Source: Coniferiporia sulphurascens
Taxonomy: Eukaryota; Basidiomycota; Agaricomycetes; Hymenochaetales; Hymenochaetaceae
Reading direction: 5' to 3'
Length of the DNA: 64,000 nt
Assembly: GCA_002794785.1 (NCBI GenBank)
Contig: NBBA01000001.1
Span: 1,302,001-1,366,000, forward strand
Of this stretch, positions 29,952-42,512 are shown piece after piece. The position numbers were made by a program, and so were the translations under genes. Under the pieces are notes generated by a model. It had not been told where the DNA came from and searched no databases. It worked only from the letters and a program-made list of their open reading frames with translations. Position 1 is the stretch's first letter; the number at the start of each line of letters is the position of its first letter.

Positions 29952-32900
29952 TTTTTTTATTTTATTATTATTATTATTCCTGCAGTATTACATAATTACA
30001 AGCTGCCCCCCCAAAGGGGGGGCCCTAACTACATAACAACAGAGGCGCCCGTCATTGCACATTGCACAAAACTGGGCAGGGGCTCTGCTCCCCAAGGGGT
30101 GCCGAAGTGTGAAGAGCCCCTATTTAGTAAGAAGAAACAACCAAAGGAGGAGGAATACATGTCACTATGAACAAACCAAGCAGGTGAGGGCAGGTTAAGG
30201 TAGGAAGCTTAGAAATGAAGATGGGGAGGTGAGAGTGCCACCCAGGATGTATCCATAGGAATTCGAAAGATGGGCGCTAATCAGAAGGAAAGGGAGGGAG
30301 CATACCTGAGAGCTCCAAGAGGGCTGGGTCCGAGTCCTGGGTTTGAGGTCTGAGCATATGACACATGTAATCCCATAGGAGGTCCAAGTCCATATCCTCA
30401 TCGGTTGGGTGGCCGTCTAAGTCCATTGCAGCAAATGCTAGCCAAATGGCGCCTGAGGTCCAGTTAGAGAGGTGGTTTAGGTGCCCCATCAGCTTAAGCC
30501 AACGGCGCAAAACCGGGAGGCAGTGTTCATCAGCCCACTCTGAATGGTGGGTTGGGAGGGGGTCCCGAGGTGGCCATACATGTCGTATCCATGGGTGGAA
30601 GGTGCTGCAGCCGCCTAGGATGTGGGCGGTCAACTGTGCAGGCCAGGGGGGTGGTTGTGCCACCTGCGGTGTGAGATCAGGCCATGCCTGTGCTGGTAGG
30701 CTGAGTCAAAACTCAGCCAGTAGCCCCCATAGGGACCAGCACAGCAGAGGACCTGCGCAACTGCAGAGAGCTCATGGCATGGGTGGTCAACCAAATGCAT
30801 GAGGAGCTTTCATGGTCAGTGGGATGGGATGCCATGCACTGCCAGGTATTTATTGGCAGTGGAGGCAAGGGGGCAAGCAAGCGAGAGGGTCCACCAGTCC
30901 ATGAGGGTGCGGATGGCGACTTCTTTGAGTGCAGAGGTGGAGGGCTTTAAGTCAGATGGGGGGAGCTCTGTTGCCAGTTTCGCTTCCGTGTCAGCCCATT
31001 CATTGCCAGGGATGTCCCTCCACTGGCAATTGCTGGAGCTCCAGTGCCTGCCAGACATGGCAGACTGGTGCCTCTCCTTCATGACAGACAGGCAGGTTGC
31101 AGTCGCCTTTGACGGCACCACCCTCCCAACTGCCCTGAAACCCGACCTCGGCACCCCCCAAGGATCGCCTGTCTCCCCCATCCTGTCAACAATCTTTGTG
31201 GGCATGGTCCTCCAGCATTTTCACCAAGCTGGCACCAAAGTGCTCGCATACATTGATGACCACCTACTAATATGCATTGGCCCCTCTATAGCATCCAACT
31301 GCCGCTGCCTGGCAGACACGTATCACCAACTCAATGGCCTCTTCGGTGACATTGGTCTTAACATCGAAGCCGCCAAAACTGAGGCACTCCACTTCCACCC
31401 CCCTCGGCACAGAACCAGCTATCACGGCTGGGACACGGCTGGGATCCAAATCGACCCCAACACCCTCATCCGACCATCCTGACCACTCCAGTGGCTCGGC
31501 ATCTGGTGGGACCTGGGCCTTACCTTCAAGCCCCACGCTGAGCGAATGCGCTCTAAGGGTCTCTCCACCCTCGCCGCCCTCCGCATTCTAGGCAACACCG
31601 AATGCGGAATATCTGCCCTTCTCCTCTGGCAACTGTACACCAGCTGTGTCCACTCTGTCCTAACATGGGGCGCACCGGTCTGGTACCACGGCCGCCGCCA
31701 GAAAACCCTCGTCAACCATCTACAGTCAGTGCAAAACACGGCATGCCAGTGGATTTTAGGCGTCTATAAAGGCACCTCCCCCTTCTCTACTAATCTCCTT
31801 TGCTCAGTCCCTCCCCTTCCTTTTTATCTCGAGTATTTAAAAATGTCCCATTCTCTGCACCTCTGGCGCACCCCCCACCCTATTGGCTGCAAACACTTCT
31901 GCAATGTAACTAATAGACCTTTTTCCCTTTCTCTGCAGGTCTGAGTCCCTCGGGTACAACCAGTACCTGCATACACGCATCCCCCCTGGACGGAGCCCCT
32001 GGCCTTTACATGCAGAAGGGTCACCTTCACCCTCCCCTCCCTCCTGGTCACAGAGGACACATGCAACGAGTTTGTACAGGCCACCCTGGACCTTAGTACC
32101 ACCCCCCACCTACAGGTCTTCACCAATGGCTCTCATATTGGCACCACCTCAGGTTCCACCATCTGCGCCATGTGTGGCCTCACCAAGCTAAAGGCTCGCC
32201 ACCTCACCTCCCCCACCTGCACCACAGCCATGGACGCGGAAATTTTCTCACTTGCCACCACACCAGGCTGGGCTGTGCACTGCCTCCCCACACATCTGCC
32301 TGTCGCATTGGACATGTTCTTTCTATCTGATTTGCTGATGGCACTCAACCTCTTTCACACATGGGCCACCGTTCCTGGTACCCATCTCCTCCACCTTTGG
32401 AAGGCAGGGGTCGAGACGCTCCTGGACTCGCATCCGGGCCTCTCCATTCACTTCATGTGGTGTCCGGGTCATTCAGACATTCCGGGGAATGAATGGGCCG
32501 ACGAGGAAGCAAAACTCGCCACAGAGCTCCCCCCCTCACAACTTGCACCCTCCATCTCCACACTCAAGGAAGTAGCCACCAAGACTCTGGTCAAACGATG
32601 GACACTATCACTGGCCTGTCCTCTTGCCTCCACCACTGACAAACACTTGGCAGTGCACAGCATCCCCTCTGCCACCCATGGAAACTGCTCACCCACTCCA
32701 CGGACCACCCTTGCCATCACCTCTCTGCAGTGGCACAAGTCCTCTGTTGTGCCAGTCCCTATGGGGGTTACTGGCTGAGCTTCGACTCAGCCTACCGACA
32801 CAGGCACAGCTTGATCTCCCACTGCAGGTGGCACAACCACCCTCCATGGCCAGCACAGATGACCACCCACATCCTGGGTGGGTGCTCTACCTTCCGACCC

Positions 32901-33510
32901 TGGATTCGGTGTGTATGGCCAGCCAAAATCCCCCTCCCGGTCCACCACTCAGAGTGGGCTGATGAAAACCATATCCCGGTGCTGCGCCGATGGCTTAGGC
33001 TGATGGGGCACTTAAACCGCCTTTCTGATAGAACCTTGGGCACCATCTGCTTGGTTTTTGCGGCAATGGAGCTAGATGGTCACCCCACCGATGAGGATAT
33101 GGACCTGGCCTCCTTAGGGACTACATGTGTCATATGCTCGGACCCTGCACCCAGGACTCGGACCCAGCTCTCTTGGAGCTTTCAGGTGCACTCCCACCCT
33201 TTCTCTCTGATCTATGACTGCCCTTCAGACTCCTCATTGTATGTCCCGGCAGGCACTCTCGCCCTCCCTTTCTCCATTCTAAGCTTCTTCCTTAACCTAC
33301 CCTTACCTGTTGGTTTAGTCGTAGTGATATGTACTCCTCCCTCCTCCTTTTTTGACTCTGTACTAATAGGGGACCTTCACACATCGGCACCCCTTGGGGA
33401 GCAGGTCCCCTGCCCAGTTTTGTGTGTTGTGCGATGACGGGTGCCTCCGTTGTTATGTAGTTAGGGCCCCCCCTTTGGGGGGGCAGCTTGTAATTATGTA
33501 ATACTGCAGG

Positions 33511-33542
<32 letters not shown>

Positions 33543-35491
33543 TTGCTGGGGATGTCCGAGTGTCCGGGACACCATATGAAATGGACGGTGAGTTGGGGAT
33601 ACGAGTCCAGCAGAGTCTCCACACCTGCCTTCCATATGTGAAGGAGATGGGCGCTGGGGGCAGTGGCCCAGGTATGGAAAAGGTGGAGAGCAGTCAGTGA
33701 ATTGGACAGGAAGAAGATGTCCGATGTGACACACAGTTGGGCCGGGAGGCAGCATGCTACCCAGCCGGGGGCTGTGGCAAGAGAGAACTCTTCGGCATCT
33801 GTGGCTGTGGTGCAGGTGGGGGACTCCAGTCGGCATGACCGGAGTTGAGTGTGGCTGAGCACTGTGCAGATGGCCAAGCCTGACTTATTGTCAATGTGGG
33901 AGCCATCAGTGAAAACTTGGACATGGGGAGTGGAGCCGAGTTTGTGTGCAGCTGTCGTAAATGACTTGTGGGTGTCGGCGCTAACCGGGGTGGCGGGGGT
34001 AGTGAAGCAGACGTGGCCCCGAGTGAAGGCCAGGGGATCCATCCATGGGGGATGCATATATGCAGGGACTTGTTGAACCTGGGGGGCTCGGACCTGCAAA
34101 GAAAGGGAAAAAGGTCTGTTAGCTATGTTTTTAAATAATTTTCAGCCAATAGAGTGAGGGATGTGCCAGAGGCATAGGGAATGGGTGGTCTTTATATATT
34201 CAAAGTAGAAAGAGAGAGGGGGAACGGAGCAAAGGAAATTGGTGGAATGGGGGGAGGCACCTTTGAAGACACCTAGAATCCAGCGGCAGGCCATGTTTTG
34301 CACTGCCTGTAGGCGGTTTACCAGAGTTTTTTGGCGGCAGCCGTGGTACCATACTGGCGCCCCCCATGAAAGGACAGAGCAGATGCAGGAGGTATAGAGG
34401 CGGTGGAGGAGGAGGGCCAAGATGCCGCATTGGGTGTTGCCCAAGATGCATAGGGCAGCTAGTGTGGATAGCCCCTTGGAGCGCATTCACTTGACATGGG
34501 GCTTAAAGGAGAGGGCCGGGTCCCACCATATCCCCAACCATTGCAATGGGATTGAGGGGCAGATCAGGGTGTTGGGGTCGACCTGGATGCTGGCAGTGGC
34601 CCAGCCATCATAGCCGGTGCGTCGCCTGGGGGGGTGGAAGTGGAGGCACTCTGTCTTGGCAGCTTTGATGTTGAGACTGATAGTGCCGAAGAGCGTGTCG
34701 AGTTGGTGGTATGCACTGGTGAGGGAGTGGCAGTTGGATGCTACAGAGGGGCCAACACATATTAGTAGGTGGTCATTGACATACGTGAGGGCTGTGGTGC
34801 CGGCTTGGTGAAAGCGCTGGAGGACCATGCCCGTGAATATTGTCAACAGGATAGGGGAGACTGGCGATCCTTGAGGGGTGCCTAGGTCGGGTTTGTGGGC
34901 GGTAGGGAGGGTGGTGCCGTCGAAGGCGACAGTGACCTGCCAGTCCATCATGAAGGAGAGGCACCAGGTGGCCATGTCCAGCACACAACCAAGATCCATC
35001 AATTGTTGGTGGAGGTGTTGGGGATACACCAAGTTGAAGAACCCCTGAATGTCAACCACTAGGACTGAACATATGAGGCCCTCCAAGTGGGTGTGTTCCA
35101 CAATCTGTAGGAGGTGTTGGGCAGTGTCATAGACCGAATGGCCTTGGTGCCCCCCATATTGGTTAGGTGGCAGCCAGTCCCTTGTGTTAGCAAGGAACTG
35201 AAGCCAGTTAGCAATAATTTTTTCCAGGAGTTTTCCTAAGGTCTCCTCAAGGGTGATGGGCTGGTATGAGCACGGCAAGAAGGGGTCCTTCTTGTTAGGC
35301 TTTCAGAGCATCACCACCTTTGCCGACCGCCAGCACTCAGGGTGGTGCCCCAAGCACAGACAGTCATTGAAAAGCAAGAGAATCTCGTCAGGGTAAGCGT
35401 CCACCACCCATTTCAGGGGGCGGTAACCTATTCCCAAGAGGCCCGGTGCCGACAAGTTGGATGTGTCAGCCAGTGCCCCCATAAGCTCCAT
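29952..35491 (-). mobile_element. LINE copy L7, 5'-truncated, inserted in NLR-3 and split by L8
   Basis: The copy consists of 29952-31017 and 33558-35491 (about 3.0 kb). On the minus strand it runs from the N-terminal RT region (MELMGALADTSNL) through RT, RNase H and the C-terminus to the 3'UTR, stem-loop and AATAAT tail. RT motif A reads VLVVDIQGFFN and motif C reads YVND (N codon at 34775-34777) instead of YVDD. The 12-bp duplication CTGGTCATCGAC/CTGGTTGTCGAC (29940-29951, 35492-35503) marks target-primed insertion. L8 interrupts RNase H at GHSDIPSN. Confidence 0.82.
31018..33541 (+). mobile_element. LINE copy L8, 5'-truncated, nested in L7 RNase H
   Basis: The copy begins within RT (HWQLLELQCLPDMADWC) and keeps YIDD, RNase H (VFTNGSHIGTTSGS, TAMDAEIFSL, WCPGHSDIPGNEWADEEAKLA), the C-terminus, 3'UTR and (AAT)n tail. 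In-frame stops include TGA at about 31480 and 31944. Its TSD is 16 bp: ATTGCCAGGGATGTCC (31002-31017) and ATTGCTGGGGATGTCC (33542-33557). The target encodes the RNase H HSDIPGNEW motif of another LINE. Confidence 0.85.
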
Positions 35492-35979
35492 CTGGTTGTC
35501 GACTGGGGCAACATGAGAGAAGGCGCTCCGACTGCCCACCTTTATAAGGAGGGCAGCTGGCCAGTTGCCGAGGCGCTGTAATGGCGTCATTGGATGGCGG
35601 GAGACAGGCGCTTGCATTCACTGGCTGGTATGAGGACCTGTCATTAATGTCCTCTTGGGGGGGGAGACTCGGTGAGGATGATCCTCTCTCACATCTGCGC
35701 TGACCTTCTCAAGGATGGCGTGCTTGCTGGTCCGCCTCTTTGCAGCACAAGGGGTGTACGCCTGCCAGTTAGGGGGGGGACATGACGTTAACATCCCCAC
35801 ACCTATGTGGGGGGGGGGGGGGTAACCCTCTGCCCTTCAGCAGTCAGCTTTGGTTGGGAGACCTCAGGTTTGGGGAAACTCGGATCTGGCCTTCGGGTCG
35901 GGACTTAAAATCCTGGGGCTGCATTGTCCCTGGAATGACAAACCATAAAAACTGCTGCCCTAAATCCCAAAAGGGTCTC
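35492..35979 (+). mobile_element. NLR-3, continuation after L7
   Basis: After the TSD copy the sequence aligns with NLR-2 (ATGAGAGAAGG, GGTGAGGATGAT, a G-run, CCCAAAAGGGTCTC). It is cut at 35979 by the tail of L9. With 29861-29951 it forms one NLR copy of at least 0.57 kb. Confidence 0.6.
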
Positions 35980-38900
35980 TTTTTAATTTTTTTAATTTTA
36001 ATTATTATTCCTGCAGTATTAAATAATTACAAGCTGCCCCCCCAAAGGGGGGGCCCTAACTACATAACAACAGAGGCACCCATCATCACGCAATGCACAA
36101 ACTGGGCGGGGACCCTGCTCCCCAAAGGGGGCCAAGGTGTGAAGGGCCCCTATTAGTAAGCAAGAAGGTAGAGGGAGGAATACATTTCGCTACAGCAAAG
36201 CCAAATGGATGAAGGCAGGCAAATGGGGTAGCTTAGAAGAGGAAAGGGAGGGCGAGAGTGCCAGCTGGGACACATGGAGGAGGGTCCAAAGGGCAGGCAC
36301 TAATCAGAGGAAAAGGGGGGAAGTGCACCTGAAAGCTCCAAGAGAGCCGGGTCCGGGTCCTGGGAACAGTGTCCAAGCATATGACTCATGTATTCCCAGA
36401 GGAGGTCCAAGTCCATATCTTTGTCAGTCAGGTGGCCCTCCAAGTCCATATCTTTGTTGGTCAGGTGGCCCTCCAACTCCATCACGGCAAAGGCCAGGTG
36501 GATGGCGGTGGAGGTGTGGTCAGAAAGGTGGTTCAGGTGCCCAGTCAGTTTCAGCCAGCAGTGCAGAACCGGGGTGCAGTTTTTGTCGGCCCACTCGGTG
36601 TGGTGGGTCGGAAGTGGGTCATGGGGTGGCCAGACCTTGCGGATCCAAGGCTGGAAGGTACAGCATCCGTCTAGAACATGGGCGGTGGACTGGGCCGGCC
36701 ACGGGGGGTGGTTGTGCCACCTGCAGTGCGAGATCAGGCCATGCCTGTGCCAGTAGGCTGAGTCAAAGCTCAGCCAGTAGCCCCCATAGGGACTGGCTCG
36801 GCAGAGGACCTGGGCGACCACAGATAGTTCACGGTGGGGATGGTAAACCAATTGCATGAGTAACTTTCGAGGCCATCAGGAGGGGATACTATTGACCGCA
36901 AGGTACTTATCGGCAGTCAAGGCGAGTGGGTGGGCGAGTGAAAGTGACCAGCGCTCCATCAGTGTGTTGACAGTGGCCTCTTTCAGTGCGGAGGTGGAGG
37001 GTGTGAGGGAGGACAGGGGGAGGTTTGTGGCAAACTTTGCCTCGCTATTGGCCCATTCATTCCCAGGGATGTCGGAGTGGCCCGGGCACCAGACGAAATG
37101 AACGGCGAGATCCGGGTACAAGTATAAGAGAGTCTGGACCCCAGCCTTCCATTGGTGGAGGAGATGGGCACCTGGTACTGGTGCCCATGTGCAGATAAGG
37201 TGGAGTGCTGTCAGCAAATCCAACAGAAAGAAGATGTCAGATGCGACTGGCAGGAGTTCCCGGAGGTGGTGTGCGGCCCACATTGGTGCAGAGGTGAGAG
37301 AAAAGATCTCCACATCCATGGCTGTGGCGCAAGTGGGGGAGGCGAGCTGGTGAGACTTGAGACGGGTGAGGCCTGCCATGGCACAGACAGCTGATCCTGA
37401 TTTAGAGCCAATGCATGAGCCATTGGTGAAAATCTGGAGGTGGGGGAGGGTGCTCAGGGAGTGCACAGCGGCTATGAATTCCTTGCAGGTGTCCACACTG
37501 ACCGGAGTGGTAGGAGTGGCAAACGAGACATGTTCATTCATGAATGCCAGCAGATCCATCCATGGGGGATGAGTGTATGCAGGGACTGGTTGAACCCAAG
37601 GGACCTGGACCTGCAGAGAAATGGAAAAGGGACAGTTAGTTACATTTTTATAATATCATTTTCTACTGACAGAGTGTGGGGTGCACCAGAGGTGCAGAGA
37701 ATGGAGGGTCTTAGCATATTTGAGATAATAAGAGAGAGGGGGGAGGGAACAAAGAAAATTTGTAGAAAAGGGGGAGGCGCCTTTATAGATGCCGAGAATC
37801 CATCTGCATGCCATGTTTTGCACAGCCTGCAGGCAGCTTACTAGTGTTTTTTGTCATCGGCCATGGTACCATACCAGCGCACCCCATGTGAGTATAGAGT
37901 GGACGCAGGCGATATATAGTCGATGGAGGAGGAGGGCCGAGATCCCGCATTCGGTGTTGCCAAGAATGTGGAGGGTGGCTAGCATGGAGAGGCCTTTGGA
38001 GTGCATGCATTCCACATGGGCCTTGAAGGAGAGGGCAGGATCCCACCATATCCCCAGCCAGTGGAGTGGGATGGAGGGTTGGATTAGTGTGGTGGGGGCG
38101 ACCCAGACCCTGGTGGTATCCCAGTTTGTGTATGCAGCTGAGTGGTGTTGGGGTGGGTGGAAGTGAAGGCACTCTGTTTTGGCAGCTTTGATGTTGAGAC
38201 CAATGGCTCTGAAGTGGGTGTTGAGTTGGTGGTAGGCATTGGACAGTTGCTGGCAGTTGGATGCCATGCTGGGTCCGATGCATATGAGTAGATGGTCATC
38301 TACATATGCAAGGGCAGTGGTGCTGGTTTGGTGAAATTTCTGGAGGACCATGCCTGCAAATATGGTCGAGAGGATTGGGGATACCGGTGACCCTTGGGGG
38401 GTGCCAAGGTCGGGTTTGTGGGCAGTTGGGAGGGTGGTGCCATCGAAAGCAACAGTGACCTGCCGGTCTGTCATGAAGGACAAACACCAGTCCGCCATAT
38501 CGGGCAGGCATTTGAGGTCCAACAGTTACTGGTGAAGGAGTTGAGGGTTGACCAAGTCGAAAAAAGCCCTGAATGTCGACCACTAGGACTGAACATACAT
38601 GGCCCTTGGTGTGGGCCCGTTCTGCAATCTGTAGGAGGTGCTGGGCAGCATCGTAGATGGAGTGTCCTTGACACCCCCCATATTGGTTAGGTGGCAGCCA
38701 ATCCTGCATATTAGCAAGAAATTGCAGCCGGTTAGCGATGATCTTTTCGAGGAGTTTCCCTAGGGTCTCTTCGAGGGTGATGGGCCAGTAAGATCTCAGC
38801 GAGAATGGGTCCTTCTTGTTTGGCTTCCTGAGCATTATCACTTTTGCTGCCCGTCAGCACTTGGGGTGGTGCCCCATGTGCAGACAGTCATTGAAAAGGG

Positions 38901-39726
38901 TAAGGATCTCGACCAGGTAGGCATCCACCACCCATTTCAGGGGGTGGTAGCCGATGCCTGAGAGGCCCAGAGCTGACAAGTTGGAGGTGTCGGACAGTGC
39001 CCCCATAAGCTTGGTTAGGAGGATTGGCAGGGCAGCTGGTTGGGGGGAGGCGGTGGGGTGTTGGCTGCTTGTTGGGGTGGGGGGGGGCATGAAGAAAGTG
39101 GTGCAGAAAAGCTCACCTTTCTTGTCGTCTGTTTGGGTGAAGGTGCCATATCCCTTTTTCAGTGATGGGATAGGTGTAGGTCGGTTGCCGAGGCCGTGCT
39201 TGGCCCAGCTCCAGATATTGGTGGCATCTGCTTGGTCGGCCTGGTCAGCGTAGAATTGCCGCTTGGCCGCCCGAATGCCCTGCTTGAAGGTGTGGTGGGC
39301 TGCTGATCGCTTAAGGTGGGTGGAGGCCATTGAGATCACCTGGAGGAGTGACTTGCATGTCGGAGTCCACCAGGGGACCTCAGTTTTGGATGGCTTGGCG
39401 AGTTGGGTGAAGGGGGCGAGGGCGGCTATCATGGAATCGATCACTGCCTGTGCTTTGACATCGAGGGTGAGGGTGTTGTCCACTGGAAGGTGAAAGGTGG
39501 TTTCAAGTAGTGGGAAGGAAATGTTGGTCCATTCTTCCCTGTCGGCTGGGAGTAGCCAGTGCGTCTTGATGACTGAGGGTGGGGGCCGAGATGGCAGAGA
39601 CCAGCGCAGCATGGCGTGGTCGGACAGGGCGGATATGGTGGAGGTGCCCAAGTCTAAAATGGAGTCGGGGTTGATCGCAGGGGGGGACCAGATCATGTCA
39701 ATGGAAGAAGAAGCGCCAGCGTAAGG

Positions 39727-40679
39727 TGCCCCCCCCACCCACAATGTACGCCAAGGACCCAACCTTGGTCCTCACACCAACTGTTGGCATACAGGCCGAA
39801 AATCAGAAGTCAGCAATGGCCCTGACAAAGACATCCCATGAGTTCTTCACCTCCCTCCCCACCGCAGACCAAGTCCTGGTCCTGTCCTCTTCCTACAATG
39901 TAAAGGGGAACATTGTGACCACATTTGCAGCATGCCCATCCTCGGCTAACCCAACCACAGAAACGATCATTGATTGTCACTCCGTGGCCTACACCTCCCA
40001 TATGCACACATAGTGCATCGCAGCGGGAGTTACCATCCTGATGGCCTTTTCCCTGACCCCCTCCAGAGTCCGCCCCTGGTCCACCCTCCGCATCTCCATG
40101 GTGCCGTGCATGGACTTCCTGTTCGGCCAGAATGGACATACCATCACTGAGAAGGCCCTAATGGCCGAAATCCAGCACAACCTGGCACTCCACAACCTCG
40201 ACTTCATAGTCGCCCCCCACTTCACCGCCACTGAGGATCACCTGCCGACTCTCGACAGGTGCCCAGTGGTCTTCTCCTTTGTTGACCCCAATGGATCCAT
40301 CTGTGAGCACCTCCTCAAGAGGCCATGCATCTGGATGTTCAGATCTGCCCTCCAGCTCTCTGTACCACCTGTTCACCCCACTTTCACCCAGTGTGAGCAG
40401 TGCCAGGGCCTCGGCCACGGAACCAAGGGCTGCTGAGCCCAACCTTGCTGCACTGACTGTGCAGGTGCCCATTTGACCCACAACCACCACAAATTGTGCA
40501 CCCACTGCGCAACTGACACAGTGCCTGAAGGCGACACATGTCCCCACCCCCGCCTCTGCATCAACTGCAAGGGCGACCATCCTGCCACCCTACCGGCCTG
40601 CCCTAAGAAGAGGCATTACTGCCAAATCGAAGAGTCCCTCACCGCCGACCCCACTGATGACCAGATGGAGGATTTATGA
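39727..40679 (+). pseudogene. L10 ORF1, N-terminally truncated
   Basis: It encodes MYAKDPTLVLTPTVGIQ, FFTSLPTADQVLVLSSSYNVKGN, RISMVPCMDFLFGQNGHT and three knuckles (CEQCQGLGHGTKGC, CTDCAGAHLTHNHHKLC, CINCKGDHPATLPAC). A TAG at 40011 and a TGA at 40434 interrupt it; the latter replaces Arg in GCRAQ. It ends in ATGA (40676-40679) overlapping ORF2. Confidence 0.8.
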
Positions 40680-41008
40680 TAGAGATGCTCTCTATCCTGC
40701 AGTGGAATGCCACCCACTCACTAGAGGTGATACATTCCCTAATCCCTGTCCTTATAACTGACCCCTCCCCCCCACACCTAATTCTTGTTCAGGAACTGCC
40801 CTGGTATCAAATAGGGCTCCAACCCTCACTCACTGACCCAACTGGCACCCCAGTCCTCAATGTCCCCACCATCCCAGGCTATGTACCTGTCCTACCACCA
40901 GAGGTCCAACCTCGGGTAGTCACATATGTATCCAGGGCCCTCCCCCCAACCTCATGGTCGATTCTTGGAGCCATGTCCCATGGTACCAACGTACTGATGG
41001 TGGAGGTA

Positions 41009-41039
41009 TGTAGTTATCAGTTCCATTATTTCTACAGAC

Positions 41040-41108
<69 letters not shown>
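41009..41108 (-). mobile_element. Short retroposed sequence with 66-nt poly(A), TSD ATGGTGGAGGTA
   Basis: On the minus strand the insert reads 66 A residues preceded by only about 33 nt of unique sequence. Read on the plus strand it is TGTAGTTATC...AGACAC followed by T66 (41042-41107). The 12-bp target duplication ATGGTGGAGGTA lies at 40997-41008 and 41109-41120. Removing the insert and one duplication restores the L10 endonuclease codons MVEVRSQL. The pure tail suggests a recent event. The source may be a host mRNA 3' end or a SINE; I cannot tell which. Confidence 0.85.
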
Positions 41109-41110
<2 letters not shown>

Positions 41111-41951
41111 GGTGGAGGTACGATCCCAACTCACCCTCCAGGTGTGCAACTACTACAGCATGCACCCCCCGGACTGAGAGAATACCTCCCCTCAGTACCC
41201 AGGTGAGTCCTTTTTATTTTCACTCCCCTTGGTGCTAGCCACCACCCTACTTGTGGCGGGCGACTTCAACCATCGCCACCACACATGGTCCGAACTCTCA
41301 GCCACACAGTGAGATGACTTGGGGGCGCAACCGCTCAATGACTTTTTCCGTGGGCATGGCCTGTCGCCTGCCCACCTCCCTGACTCTGACTCACAGCCCA
41401 ATGGCAATCACCATCGGTGTCCCATTGACATGATCTGGGTCCCACCCGCAGTCAACCCCGACTTCATTTTAGATTCAGCCACCTCCGACCCCTCCCCACT
41501 GTCTGACCATGCCATCCTATGGTGGTCACTGCCATTTCGGCCCCCCCCTCTGGTCTTAAAGACCCACCGACTACTTCCAGCTGACAAGGAGGAATGGACC
41601 AACATTGCCTTCCCTCTTCTCGAAGAAGCCTTCTGCCTCCTGGGGCTCGACACCCATGCCCTGGACATCAAAGCCAAAGCAGTTATCGACTCAATGGTCG
41701 CTGCTCTGCAGCCGTTCACCCATCTCTCCAAACTGTCGAAAACAGAAGTCCCATGGTGGTCACCACACTGCAAGACCCTCCTAACCGCCATCTCGACAGC
41801 CACCACCCCCCTCCAGTGCTCATCAGCTTGATGTGCCTTCAAAAGGGGCATGAGGATGGCCAAATGGCAGTTCTACACTGACCAGGCATCAGAAGCAGAT
41901 GCCTCCAATATCTGGAACTGGGCCAAGTGCAGCCTTGGCAACCGACCCACC

Positions 41952-42512
41952 TGTTACAATTTTCCTTTACTTTCCCCTTATTGCACTGACTCACTTCCTC
42001 TTCATCATCATCAGTCAGTGCAACTCCCCTATTTCTCTGCCTTACTCATCCATATTCGCCTTGCACCATAAAGACGCCATGATGACGCCTTATCGCATCA
42101 CCATGACGTGCTTTGCTTACTGATAGCCCTACTTGTATTACTGAGGTATTCCTTGGGTTTCCATGACCTTCCATAGTCTGGTAAACTACCCTACACAGGC
42201 CGCTACAGTAGTAAACACATAGAGTAGCATATAAGCATGTAACTTCAGTAGCACAAGCCCTAAGCTTGTGCTCTTTGTTCATACAAGCCCATTATCTGCT
42301 ACCACCAATTCTCTGTGTGCTGCTGTGCCACTAGTCGCTTCATCGAAACCCGACTCTGCTAAAGAAGCCTACCGTGTCCACATCGTCGATCAGGAAGCCC
42401 CACCAACGATCATCTTCAACTTACAACATCTAGGAAGCCCCATTGCCGTACTACCAGTTCCGACGATCAGGAAGCCCCGATGTCGATCACTGCGTAACCA
42501 TTGAGCTTAACA
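41952..42512 (+). mobile_element. Solo LTR of family A (copy A6), TSD CCACC
   Basis: A 561-bp LTR is flanked by CCACC at 41947-41951 and 42513-42517. It splits L10 ORF2 in the linker before RT (NRPT...PIPS). Confidence 0.92.
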
